Below, piece by piece: positions 18,299 to 27,015 of a stretch of 64,000 nucleotides of DNA. The notes beneath the pieces are model-generated. The model was not told where the DNA came from. It did not search any database and saw nothing but the letters and a program-made list of their open reading frames with translations. A program made the translations under genes and the position numbers. The first letter of the stretch is position 1; each line of letters starts with the position of its first letter. This stretch comes from Massilia sp. METH4 (GTDB lineage: Bacteria; Pseudomonadota; Gammaproteobacteria; Burkholderiales; Burkholderiaceae_D): NCBI RefSeq assembly GCF_037094685.1, contig NZ_CP146614.1, forward strand, positions 6,510,001 to 6,574,000, read 5' to 3'.

Positions 18299-18685
18299 AT
18301 GCGTATGCGCCGTCAATCGTTCATCGCCGCCTGCTGGGTCACCCTGGCCGCCATGCTGCTGGCGGTCGTGGCGCCCGCGCTCGCCCATGCGTTCGCGCCG
18401 CACGCGCGCGCGGTGACGATCACGGCCGAGATCTGCTCGGCCACCGGCATGGCGGGCATGCAGCAGATCGTGGCCGAGGAGAAATCCCCGGCATCGAGCC
18501 ACCAGGCGCACTTCGAGCACTGTCCGTTCTGCCAGACGGGGTCCTCGCCGCTGGCGCTGCCTTCCGCCACCTACGTCTTGCCCCTCCTCGCCGGCACGCC
18601 GCCGCGCCCCGCCCTGTTCTACCGGTCGCCCACCCCGCTGTTCGCGTGGACGGCGGCAAAACCGCGCGGCCCGCCCCTGGCCTGA
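18299..18685 (+). CDS. DUF2946-type small exported protein
   Basis: A 128-residue protein with a hydrophobic N-terminal segment (about 10-32) and a His/Cys motif, HQAHFEHCPFCQTG, characteristic of DUF2946 proteins. These are commonly found beside TonB receptors and PepSY proteins, often in copper-related sets. It precedes such a pair here with a 101-bp gap. The -10-like TACAAT at 18287-18292 sits only 6 nt before the ATG at 18299, so the mRNA may be leaderless. An in-frame start at 18131 adds a low-complexity N-terminus and is less likely. Confidence 0.75.
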   Translation: MRMRRQSFIAACWVTLAAMLLAVVAPALAHAFAPHARAVTITAEICSATGMAGMQQIVAEEKSPASSHQAHFEHCPFCQTGSSPLALPSATYVLPLLAGTPPRPALFYRSPTPLFAWTAAKPRGPPLA

Positions 18686-18786
18686 TCCGCAGTCCCTGCG
18701 CCCGATGCATCCGCACGGGCCCGGCGGCGCCGTCCACGGTGCCGGATCTCCATTCGCCCGCCCGCGGGCGACAGCCAGAGGTATCG

Positions 18787-21006
18787 ATGATGTCTTCCCT
18801 TTCGGGGAACGGCGCGCTTGCCGCCGTCCCTTTCGCGTTGGCGTGCGCCGCCGCGCCAACCCATGCCCAGACGGGCGCCACCCTGCCCGCGGCGGGAACT
18901 GCCGCCAGGATCGTCCATGACGAGACAAACCCCATTCTGCCCACGGTGGAAATCACCGGCGCGACCTTGCGGGGCGACGCCCTGCTCGACCTGGACGCGC
19001 CCGCCGGCACCGGCAGCCGCCTCGGTCTCACGGTGCGCGAAACGCCCGCCACCGTGTCGATCGTCGATCGCGCCACGATCGAGCAACGGGGCGCCCAGGA
19101 TACGCAGGAAATCCTGCGCGCCATTCCCGGCATCACGGCGCACAACGCGCCCGGCAATATCGGCGTGAGCTACCGCGGCTTCGGCAGCGGCTCCATCAGC
19201 CAGCTGTTCAACGGCATCAACGTCCAGTATTCGATCGCGGCCCGGCCCATCGACAGCTGGATCTACGAGCGCGTGGAAGCGATCGGCGGGGCGTCGAGCT
19301 TCCTGTTCGGCTCCGGCGCCGTGGGCGGATCGATCAACTACATCACTAAGACGGCCGAGCGGCGCGAGTTCGCCGAAGCGCGGCTGCGCCATGGCAGCGA
19401 CGACTTGAACGAAGCGTCGTTCGGCCTGAACCGGCGCCTCGGCGGCTCGGGCGCTACCACGCATTACGCCCGCCTGGACGTCAACCACCGCGATGCCGGC
19501 AACTGGATCGACGGCACGCACACCCGCGCAACGCAGCTTGCGGCATCGCTGCGCTCGGACTTCGGACCGCGCTTCACGCACACGCTGGCCTATGAATTCC
19601 AGGACGAGGACGTGGACCGGCCCTACTGGGGCACGCCGCTCATGCATCCCATCGCCGGCACGGCGCGGGTGGACGAAGGCACGCGCTTCAGGAACTACAA
19701 CAGCGCCGACGGGGTGTACGCCAAGCGCGTGCACTGGCTGCGCTCCGTGGCGACATGGCAGGCCAGCGAGCGAGCCCAGGTCACCAACACAATGTATGCC
19801 TACGACGCGCTGCGCGACTATCGCAACGTTGAAAACTACCGCTTCACCTCGGACAATAAGGGCGTGACCCGCTCCGGCGTCCTGCTGCAACGGCACGACC
19901 AGCGCGTGGTCGGCAACCGCCTCGACGGCCTCTACCGGGGTACGCTGGCCGGGCGCCGCAGCGAATGGGCGTTCGGCCTGGACGTGAGCGTGAACCGGCA
20001 GACGCGCTTCCCCAACAGCCTCGCGGCCACTGTGGACACGGTGGACCCGTACCGCTTCGCGACCGAGCGCTTCTTCGACATCCCGGGCATGGTGCCCGGC
20101 TTCCGCCCGGACCGGGACAACAAGGTGACCACGACCGCAGTGTATGCGGAAAACCGCACCGCCCTGCTGGCGGCATTGAACCTCGTGACGGCGCTGCGCC
20201 ACGAGCGCATCGAACTGGACCTGACGAACCGCCGCGAAGTGACAGCCGCCAACCCGGCCACGTTCGCGCGCCGCTACGGCCCGACCACGGGCCGCGTGGG
20301 CCTCGTGTGGGACGTGGCACCCGGCGCCACCGCCTATGCGCAGTACGCGACGGCCGCCGATCCGCCGTCTGGCGTGCTGTCGACCGCCTCGTTCGCCGAT
20401 GTGCGCAACAACAGCGAGCTGACGACGGGCCGGCAGGCCGAGATCGGGGTCAAGCTCGACTTCTGGCAGGGCAAGGGCACGGCGACGCTGGCCGCCTACG
20501 GCATCACGCGCGTGAATATCGCCACGCAGGACCCGGCCAACAGCACACTCACGATCCTTGTCGGCGAGCAGTCGGCGAAAGGAGTGGAGCTGGCGCTCGG
20601 GCTGCAGCCGGCGCGCGAGCTGTCGGTGCAGGCGAACGTGACGCGCGTGGATGCCGAGTACGAGAACTACCGCCAGGGCGGCCTCTGGCTCGCCGGCAAG
20701 CGCCCCGTGAACACGCCGGACACGGTCGCGAACGTGTGGCTCACCTACCTGTTCACGCCGGCGCTGAAGGGCACCGTTGGCATCCGCCACGTCGGCAGCG
20801 TCTATGCGGACGCGCCGAACACGATCCGGTGGCCGTCCTACACGCTGGTGGACCTGGGCATGAGTTACCGCTTCTCGCCCAACGTGGAACTGGTGGGTCG
20901 CGTGCGCAATGCGGGCGACCGGCTGCACGCCGTGAACATGACGGCCACCATGGCTTACCTGGGCGCGCCGCGCACGGCGGACATGGCGCTGCGCTTCACG
21001 TTCTGA
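18787..21006 (+). CDS. TonB-dependent siderophore-type receptor
   Basis: A 739-residue outer-membrane receptor: signal peptide (cleavage near PTHAQ), plug (LGLTVRETPATVSIVDRATI, then AQDTQEILRAIPGITA, then YERVEAIGGASSFLFGSGAVG) and a barrel ending in DMALRFTF. The plug style (VRETPATVSIVDR) matches ferric-siderophore or copper-chelate receptors more than carbohydrate receptors. It is followed after 7 bp by a PepSY protein, a frequent partner of metal receptors. Two adjacent ATG codons (18787 and 18790) are possible starts. No clear Fur box was seen just upstream. Confidence 0.9.
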   Translation: MMSSLSGNGALAAVPFALACAAAPTHAQTGATLPAAGTAARIVHDETNPILPTVEITGATLRGDALLDLDAPAGTGSRLGLTVRETPATVSIVDRATIEQRGAQDTQEILRAIPGITAHNAPGNIGVSYRGFGSGSISQLFNGINVQYSIAARPIDSWIYERVEAIGGASSFLFGSGAVGGSINYITKTAERREFAEARLRHGSDDLNEASFGLNRRLGGSGATTHYARLDVNHRDAGNWIDGTHTRATQLAASLRSDFGPRFTHTLAYEFQDEDVDRPYWGTPLMHPIAGTARVDEGTRFRNYNSADGVYAKRVHWLRSVATWQASERAQVTNTMYAYDALRDYRNVENYRFTSDNKGVTRSGVLLQRHDQRVVGNRLDGLYRGTLAGRRSEWAFGLDVSVNRQTRFPNSLAATVDTVDPYRFATERFFDIPGMVPGFRPDRDNKVTTTAVYAENRTALLAALNLVTALRHERIELDLTNRREVTAANPATFARRYGPTTGRVGLVWDVAPGATAYAQYATAADPPSGVLSTASFADVRNNSELTTGRQAEIGVKLDFWQGKGTATLAAYGITRVNIATQDPANSTLTILVGEQSAKGVELALGLQPARELSVQANVTRVDAEYENYRQGGLWLAGKRPVNTPDTVANVWLTYLFTPALKGTVGIRHVGSVYADAPNTIRWPSYTLVDLGMSYRFSPNVELVGRVRNAGDRLHAVNMTATMAYLGAPRTADMALRFTF

Positions 21007-21013
21007 GGCTGCC

Positions 21014-22546
21014 ATGGGAATGTCCTTGAAACGACTGCTGTTCCTGGCGCACCGCTGGCTCGGCATCGTGCTGTGCGCCTTCTTCGCCATGTGGTTCATG
21101 TCCGGCATGGTGATGATGTATGTCGGCTACCCGAAGCTGACGGACGATGAACGGCTCGCGCACCTGCCCGTGGTGGACGGCGCTGGCCTGCTGGCGCCGT
21201 CCATCGCGCTGGCGAACGCCGGCCTTGCCGGGCCATTGAAGGAACTGCGGCTGGCCGCCGCCAGCGCCGGGCGACCGGCCTACTTCGTCACGCCGGACGG
21301 GCCGCGTTCCGGCCACGCCATGGTCGTGGTGGATGCGCGCACCGGCCGCCGCGTTCCCGGCACGAACGAAGCGCGCGCCCTGGCAAGCGCCCGTGCCTAT
21401 GCCGGCCCCAACGTCGCGCTGCGCTACGCAGGCACCGTGGACGAGGATGCGTTCACGCATTCGCGCGGGCTCGATGCGCATCGCCCGCTGCACCGGGTGA
21501 TGGTGGAAGATGCCGAGGGCACTCTGCTGCACATCTCGGGCGCCACCGGCGAAGTGGTGCGCGACGCCCCGCGCACCGAACGGCTGTGGAACTACGCCGG
21601 CGCCTGGATTCACTGGCTGTACCCGTTCCGCGGCAATGCCTTCGACCGGTACTGGGCCGATATCGTCAACTGGCTGTCGATCGCCGGTATCGCGCTGGCG
21701 CTCACGGGCACCATCGCCGGCATCCTGCGCTGGCGCTTCCGGCGGCCCTACCGCAGCGGCGCGCGCACCCCGTACCCCGGCGCCATGATGCGCTGGCATC
21801 ACATCGGCGGCCTGCTGTTCGCGCTCACGACGATCACGTGGATCTTCAGCGGCCTGATGTCGATGAACCCGTGGCACGTCTTCGACGGTGGGGCCGCGCC
21901 GCTGCGCATGGCCGCGCTGACGGGCGGCAAGCTCGATCCCGCCACGCTCGATGCCACGCCTGCCCCGCTGCTCGCCGGCGGCAACGTGCGCGAGCTGCGC
22001 TGGACGCAAATGCTGGGGCAAACGCTCGTCCTCGCCCAGCCGGCGACGGGCCGGCCTGCGGTGCTCGACGCACGCGCCGCGCAACCGGTCTCGATCGATG
22101 GTACGGCGCTGCAAATGGCGGCTGCGGGCCTGCTGGGCCATCCGGTGCGGCGCATCGAGCGGCTGGCGGCGTACGACCTGTATTACTACAGCCGCGATGC
22201 GCACACGATGACGGGCGGTTCGGCCAAGCCGCTGCCGGTCCTGCGCGTGGTGTTTGCCGATCCGCAGGAAAGCTGGGTGCACCTGGACCCGCACACGGGC
22301 GCCGTGATCAATCGAAGCGACCGGCACAAGCGCTGGAGCCGCTGGCTGTTCGCCATGCTGCACAGCTGGGATTGGCTGCCGCTGCTGGAACGGCGGCCGC
22401 TGTGGGATGCCGTGCTGATCGGGCTGGGCCTCGGCGGTACCGTGATGAGCGTGACCGGCATCGTCATCGGCTGGCGGCGACTGGGCCGCAAGCTGGGCGC
22501 GGCGTCGCGCGCGCCGGAACGGAAGGAGACGAAGGCGGTGTCATGA
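21014..22546 (+). CDS. PepSY-domain four-helix inner-membrane protein
   Basis: A 510-residue protein of the PiuB/FpvG-like PepSY-TM type. It has an N-terminal helix with LFLAHRWLGIVLCAFFAMWF, a periplasmic PepSY segment, a second helix pair (about 215-285, with HHIGGLLFALTTITWIFSG) and a final helix near 465-485. Histidines in the helices are typical of heme- or metal-linked reductases in this family. Homologues act with TonB receptors in ferric-siderophore reduction. It is the third gene after DUF2946 and the receptor. A candidate Pho box for the next genes overlaps its stop codon. Confidence 0.85.
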   Translation: MGMSLKRLLFLAHRWLGIVLCAFFAMWFMSGMVMMYVGYPKLTDDERLAHLPVVDGAGLLAPSIALANAGLAGPLKELRLAAASAGRPAYFVTPDGPRSGHAMVVVDARTGRRVPGTNEARALASARAYAGPNVALRYAGTVDEDAFTHSRGLDAHRPLHRVMVEDAEGTLLHISGATGEVVRDAPRTERLWNYAGAWIHWLYPFRGNAFDRYWADIVNWLSIAGIALALTGTIAGILRWRFRRPYRSGARTPYPGAMMRWHHIGGLLFALTTITWIFSGLMSMNPWHVFDGGAAPLRMAALTGGKLDPATLDATPAPLLAGGNVRELRWTQMLGQTLVLAQPATGRPAVLDARAAQPVSIDGTALQMAAAGLLGHPVRRIERLAAYDLYYYSRDAHTMTGGSAKPLPVLRVVFADPQESWVHLDPHTGAVINRSDRHKRWSRWLFAMLHSWDWLPLLERRPLWDAVLIGLGLGGTVMSVTGIVIGWRRLGRKLGAASRAPERKETKAVS

Positions 22547-22571
22547 GCCGGTCATGTCGGGTTGCTATCGT
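22538..22571 (+). promoter_or_regulatory. PHO box and -10 for the alkaline phosphatase genes
   Basis: Two 7-bp direct repeats with a 4-bp spacer, GTGTCAT-GAGC-CGGTCAT (22538-22555), each match the PhoB half-site CTGTCAT at 6 of 7 positions. A -10-like TATCGT follows at 22566-22571, 10 bp after the box, as in PhoB-activated promoters where the box replaces -35. The box overlaps the stop codon of the PepSY gene. Phosphate-starvation control of the genes from 22601 onward is inferred. Confidence 0.65.
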
Positions 22572-22600
22572 TCTGCTTCTTACAACAGCCAACCCACGCC

Positions 22601-24070
22601 ATGAACCGCAAGTCCCTCCTGATCGCCAGCCTGTCGATGACGCTGCTGGCCGCCTGTGGCAACGACAGCGGCAACGCGTCCACCACGTTCACGCCCACCC
22701 CGGCGCCGGGCGTCGACGTGCCGCAACCGAAGAACGTGATCTTCTTCCTGGGCGACGGCATGGGCATGACCACGATGACCGCGGCACGCATCTATTCGGT
22801 CGGCGAGGATGGCGAGCTGACGATGGATACGCTGCCGGAAACGGCCTTCGTGAAGACGTTCTCGAACGACGCGCAGGTGACCGACAGCGCGCCGTCGATG
22901 GCCGCCTACATGACCGGCGTAAAGATGAACAACGAGGTCATCTCCATGTCGCAGGACACCAGGGCCGTGGACCCGGTGACTGACGCGGCAGGCAACCGGC
23001 TGGGCAACAACTGCGGCACGAACAACGGCACGCCGGCCACCACGCTGCTGGAACTGGCCAAGGCGCAGGGCCTGGGCACGGGCGTCGTCTCGACCGCGCG
23101 CGTCACGCACGCCACGCCGGCCGCGACCTATGCGCACATCTGCCATCGCGACCTGGAAAACGACATCGCCGCCGCCCTGGTGCCGGGCGGCACGGGCTAC
23201 AACAGCGCGCTCGGTTCGACCGGCCTGGATGTGATCCTGGGTGGCGGCAGCCAGTTCTTCAAGCCCGTCAAGGATGGCGGCCGGCGCGCGGACGGGCGCG
23301 ACCTGGTCGCCGAGCTGCGCGCGAAGAACTACGCGTGGGCCGGCACCGGCACCGAACTCAATGCCATCGACGGGACCAGGACCGACAAGCTGCTCGGCCT
23401 GTTCACGTCCAGCCACATGAGCTACGACCTGGACCGCGATCCGGCGAAGGAGCCCAGCCTGGCGGACATGACGACCAAGGCCATGGACGTGCTGGCCCGC
23501 AATGGCAAGGGCTACTTCCTGATGGTGGAGGCGGGCCGCATCGACCATGCGCTGCATGAAACCACGGCAAAGAAGGCGTTGCAGGACACCGTGGCCTTCG
23601 ACGAGGCCATCAAGGCGGCGATCGCCAAGGCCAGGGCGAAGGACCCGGAACTGAAGAACACGCTGATCGTCGTCACGGCCGACCATGACCACACCCTCGT
23701 GCTGAACGGCTACGCCAGGCGGACCGGCAAGACCGCCGCCGGCAATGCCGGCGTGCTGGGCGTGGTGAAGAACTACGTGACGGGCGAAGTGGACAAGGAC
23801 CTCGACGGCGCGCCGTACTCCATCATCGGCTTCGGCAACGGCGAGAACCGCGTGCAGGCCAGCCGTGCCGGCCAGGCGGCGCTGGACGACAACGCCACCA
23901 GCGCCAACACCTACCACCAGGAAGCGGCGATCCGCATGGGCGTGGGCGGCGAGACGCACGGCGGTACCGACGTGTTCCTGGGCGCGATCGGCAAGGGTGC
24001 GGACACGTTCACCGGCACCATCGACAACACGAAGGTGTTCACCCTGGTGAAGAACGCCGCCGGCCTGTAA
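22601..24070 (+). CDS. alkaline phosphatase (PhoA type), lipoprotein form
   Basis: A 489-residue phosphomonoesterase. The N-terminus is a lipoprotein signal (LSMTLLAAC, lipid Cys19), so it is probably membrane-anchored. Active-site blocks are complete: VIFFLGDGMG (metal Asp52), TDSAPSMAAYMTG (nucleophile Ser96), GRIDHALH, TADHDHT and GETHGG. It should release phosphate from organic esters in the periplasm or outside. It is followed after 20 bp by a paralogue. A PHO box lies about 46 bp upstream of the ATG. Confidence 0.93.
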   Translation: MNRKSLLIASLSMTLLAACGNDSGNASTTFTPTPAPGVDVPQPKNVIFFLGDGMGMTTMTAARIYSVGEDGELTMDTLPETAFVKTFSNDAQVTDSAPSMAAYMTGVKMNNEVISMSQDTRAVDPVTDAAGNRLGNNCGTNNGTPATTLLELAKAQGLGTGVVSTARVTHATPAATYAHICHRDLENDIAAALVPGGTGYNSALGSTGLDVILGGGSQFFKPVKDGGRRADGRDLVAELRAKNYAWAGTGTELNAIDGTRTDKLLGLFTSSHMSYDLDRDPAKEPSLADMTTKAMDVLARNGKGYFLMVEAGRIDHALHETTAKKALQDTVAFDEAIKAAIAKARAKDPELKNTLIVVTADHDHTLVLNGYARRTGKTAAGNAGVLGVVKNYVTGEVDKDLDGAPYSIIGFGNGENRVQASRAGQAALDDNATSANTYHQEAAIRMGVGGETHGGTDVFLGAIGKGADTFTGTIDNTKVFTLVKNAAGL

Positions 24071-24090
24071 GAACCATCGGATACGGAACC

Positions 24091-25506
24091 ATGCACATGA
24101 AACATAAGCTTTTGAAGCGTACCCTGCCCTGCGCCGCGCTGGCACTGTCCTTCTCCGCCGCCCACGCGGCCGGCGAAGCAAAAAACGTCATCTTCTTCCT
24201 CGGCGACGGCATGGGCCCGTCCACCATCACGGCCGCGCGCATCTTCAAGGTTGGCGAGGACGGCAACCTCACCATGGACACGCTGGAACGCACCGCCCGC
24301 ATCAAGACATTCTCCAACGATGCGCAGACCACCGACAGCGCGCCGTCGATGGCCGCCTACATGACTGGCGTAAAGATGAACAACGAGGTCATCTCGATGT
24401 CCGCCAACACGGTGGCGACGAATCCGGGGCGCGACGCCAACGGCAACCTGGGCGTGAACAATTGCGCCGCGAGCAACGGCACGGCCGCCGTGACGATCCT
24501 GGAACTGGCCAAGGCGAAGGGCAAGTCCGTGGGCACGGTTACCACCACCGAGCTTACGCATGCCACGCCGGCCAGCGCCTGGGCGCACATCTGCAACCGC
24601 AATGCCCAGTATGCGATCGCCGCGCAGCTGGTGCCGGGCGGCGCCGGCTTCAACACGGCACTGGGCGACGGCGTGGACGTGCTGATGGGCGGCGGGCGCA
24701 ACCACTTCACGCCATTCGCCGCCGGCACCAACCCGGCCGGCCGCGCCGACGGCCGGAACCTGCTGGCCGAACTCGCGGCGCGGGATTACACGGTCGCCGC
24801 CAACAAGGCGGAAATGCATGCGGCCGCCGCCGGCAAGAAATTCATCGGCCTGTACAGCAGCCGCAGCCACCTCGAATACGAACTGGACCGCACCGCCACC
24901 CCGCCGCTGGGCGAAGGCGCCAGCCAGCCCAGCCTGGCCGAGATGACGGTGAAGGCGATGGACCTGCTGGCGGCGAACAGCAACGGCTACTTCCTGATGG
25001 TGGAAGGCGGCCGCATCGACCACGCACTGCACGGCACCAATGCCAAGCGCGCGCTGACCGACACGATCGCGTTCGACGATGCCGTGAAAGCCGCGCTCGA
25101 CAAGGCGAAGCAGACCGACCCGACGCTGGCCAGCACGCTGATCGTCGTGACCGCCGACCACGACCACACGCTGGCGATCAACGGCTACGGCAAGCGCGGC
25201 AATCCCATCCTGGACATCAACCGCAGCTACCGCGACAACCAGCCGAACCGCGATGCCGACGGCAATACCTACACCACGCTGGTATTCGGCAACGGCCCGA
25301 ACCGTCCGAACGTGCGTGCGAACCTGGAAAGCGCCACCGTCCTGGCCGACAACTACCTGCAGGAGACCGGCGTGCGGCTGTCCAGCGAAACCCATGGCGG
25401 CGGCGACGTGAAGCTGCTCGCCACCGGCGCCGGCGCGAAGGCGTTCAAGGGCACGATGGATAACACGAAGGTGTTCGGGCTGCTGAAGACGGCGTTCGGC
25501 TTCTGA
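24091..25506 (+). CDS. alkaline phosphatase (PhoA type), soluble exported form
   Basis: A 471-residue paralogue of the preceding gene with the same blocks (FLGDGMG with Asp39, TDSAPSMAAYMTG with Ser83, GRIDHALHG, TADHDHT, ETHGG). It has a cleavable signal peptide (site near AAHA, residue 26) in place of a lipobox. The pair is probably a tandem duplication whose products differ in location: one lipid-anchored, one soluble. It carries an extra segment around 250-265 (ATPPLGEGASQP) relative to its neighbour. Likely cotranscribed from the PHO-box promoter. Confidence 0.93.
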   Translation: MHMKHKLLKRTLPCAALALSFSAAHAAGEAKNVIFFLGDGMGPSTITAARIFKVGEDGNLTMDTLERTARIKTFSNDAQTTDSAPSMAAYMTGVKMNNEVISMSANTVATNPGRDANGNLGVNNCAASNGTAAVTILELAKAKGKSVGTVTTTELTHATPASAWAHICNRNAQYAIAAQLVPGGAGFNTALGDGVDVLMGGGRNHFTPFAAGTNPAGRADGRNLLAELAARDYTVAANKAEMHAAAAGKKFIGLYSSRSHLEYELDRTATPPLGEGASQPSLAEMTVKAMDLLAANSNGYFLMVEGGRIDHALHGTNAKRALTDTIAFDDAVKAALDKAKQTDPTLASTLIVVTADHDHTLAINGYGKRGNPILDINRSYRDNQPNRDADGNTYTTLVFGNGPNRPNVRANLESATVLADNYLQETGVRLSSETHGGGDVKLLATGAGAKAFKGTMDNTKVFGLLKTAFGF

Positions 25507-25546
25507 GCGGAGCGGCAAGCCCGCTTTCCTGGATGATGAGGAACAC

Positions 25547-26242
25547 ATGAAAACGATCTTCCTGGGCCTTGGCGTCCTGGCCGCCGGTGCCGCGCACGCC
25601 GGTACCGACGTCGACCTGCGCGTCACCCGCTACAGCAAGGTCGTCACGGCCGAAGGCGTCACCCGCGAGGCCCGCTACGAGGAAACCGTGCTGCGCCGCG
25701 CCGGCAATGTGTGGACTGCACGGGTATTGCCGGCGAGCGTGGCGCCCCATGGCCATGACCACGACGCGGGGCCGCACAAGGCGGCCGCGCGCCAGAGCGT
25801 GGGCCACAAGCATTTCAATCCCGTGACCCTGCCGCGCCACGTGGCGCTGCAGGACGGCAAGCTCAAGCTGCGCTACGTCGACCCGCACGCAAGAGAGGTG
25901 ATCGCCATTCCGCCCGGCGAATACGACAACGTGGGTTTCGACGGCTCCTGGGATCATGCCTACTACCTGCTCGATACGAAGGGCCTGCGGGCGATGCGCG
26001 TGACGCAGCGCCCGTCCACGGTCGCGGGCGCCCGCTGGCGCGAGCGCGAACGCGACGGCCTGTTCGAGCGCGTGCTGTGGGACGATGCGAACGGCATCCC
26101 GCTCGTCATCGAGAGCGGCGACAAGGCAGGCACGGTCTACTACCGCACCGAGCTGAAAGTGGCTGGCAACCTCACACGCGACCTGCCGTGGCAAAAACTG
26201 AAGGGCTACGCGCAGCGCGAGTATGCGGATTACCTGGACTGA
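25547..26242 (+). CDS. exported protein with His-rich segment, phosphatase-linked
   Basis: A 231-residue protein of unknown function with a signal peptide (cleavage near AAHA, residue 18). Residues 68-88 are rich in His and Asp (HGHDHDAGPHK and GHKHF), which suggests metal binding. The rest looks beta-rich (LKLRYVDPHAREVIAIPPGE). It follows the second phosphatase by 40 bp in the same direction. A role in supplying Zn or Mg, or in a surface function under phosphate limitation, is only a guess. Its stop overlaps the convergent response-regulator gene by 13 bp. Confidence 0.65.
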   Translation: MKTIFLGLGVLAAGAAHAGTDVDLRVTRYSKVVTAEGVTREARYEETVLRRAGNVWTARVLPASVAPHGHDHDAGPHKAAARQSVGHKHFNPVTLPRHVALQDGKLKLRYVDPHAREVIAIPPGEYDNVGFDGSWDHAYYLLDTKGLRAMRVTQRPSTVAGARWRERERDGLFERVLWDDANGIPLVIESGDKAGTVYYRTELKVAGNLTRDLPWQKLKGYAQREYADYLD

Positions 26243-27015
26243 CCGGCCAGCAGCGCGCGCACCCTGGGCAGATGGCGCTCGCTGACCGGCACCTCCACGC
26301 CCGAGCGCAACAGCAGGAAACGCATGGCGTCGGACTTGCCGCGCAGCGCGGCCATCCGGTCGATGCGCACCAGGGCGCTGCGGTGCACGCGCACGAAGCT
26401 GGCCGGGTCGAGCAGGCGCTCCAGCGTGCCGATGGCGGCCCGGTGCAGCAAGCGCCGCCCGGCCATGTGCAACTCGACATAGTTGCCGGCGGCCTCGATG
26501 CACTCCACTTCGGCCAGATCGATGCGGTCGATGCGGCCGACCGAGCGCACATTCAATTGGCGCAGGTAGCCAGGCTGCGCCGCCTGCCGCTGCGCGCCCG
26601 CCCAGTCGCGCAATGCCGCCGCATGCGCGGCAAGCTGGCGCTGTTCGATCAGGTCGCCGGCGCGGGCAAGCGCCCGTGCCAACCCTTCGTCGTCGACCGG
26701 CTTGAGCAGATAGTCGAGCGCGTAGACGCCGAAGGCTTCCACAGCATAGCTGTCGAACGCCGTCACGAACACGATCAGGGGCGGCCGCGGCCGTGCCGAC
26801 AGCTCGCGCGCCAGCTCCAGGCCGGACCCAGACGGCATGTAGATATCGAGCAGCACGAGGTCGATGCCGCCGCCGTCCAGCAGCGCGCGCGCGGCGTGCG
26901 CGTCGGCGCATTCGCCGGCGATGCGCCAGTGCGGATGCGGGGCCAGCGCGTGGCGCAGGTTGATGCGGCCCGGCTCTTCGTCGTCGACGATCAGGACGCT
27001 GCGCACGGTGCTCAT
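26230..27015 (-). CDS. LytTR-family response regulator
   Basis: A 261-residue protein: receiver domain (VLIVDDEEPGR, phosphoacceptor Asp57 in LVLLDIYMP, Lys in LLKPVDD) and a C-terminal LytTR DNA-binding domain (about 160-255: ECIEAAGNYVELHMAGRRLL, then SFVRVHRSALVRIDRM). It overlaps the histidine kinase stop by 4 bp, so the two form a LytS/LytR-type system. LytTR proteins bind paired direct repeats; target genes are not obvious here. Confidence 0.93.
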   Translation of the reverse strand: MSTVRSVLIVDDEEPGRINLRHALAPHPHWRIAGECADAHAARALLDGGGIDLVLLDIYMPSGSGLELARELSARPRPPLIVFVTAFDSYAVEAFGVYALDYLLKPVDDEGLARALARAGDLIEQRQLAAHAAALRDWAGAQRQAAQPGYLRQLNVRSVGRIDRIDLAEVECIEAAGNYVELHMAGRRLLHRAAIGTLERLLDPASFVRVHRSALVRIDRMAALRGKSDAMRFLLLRSGVEVPVSERHLPRVRALLAGQSR

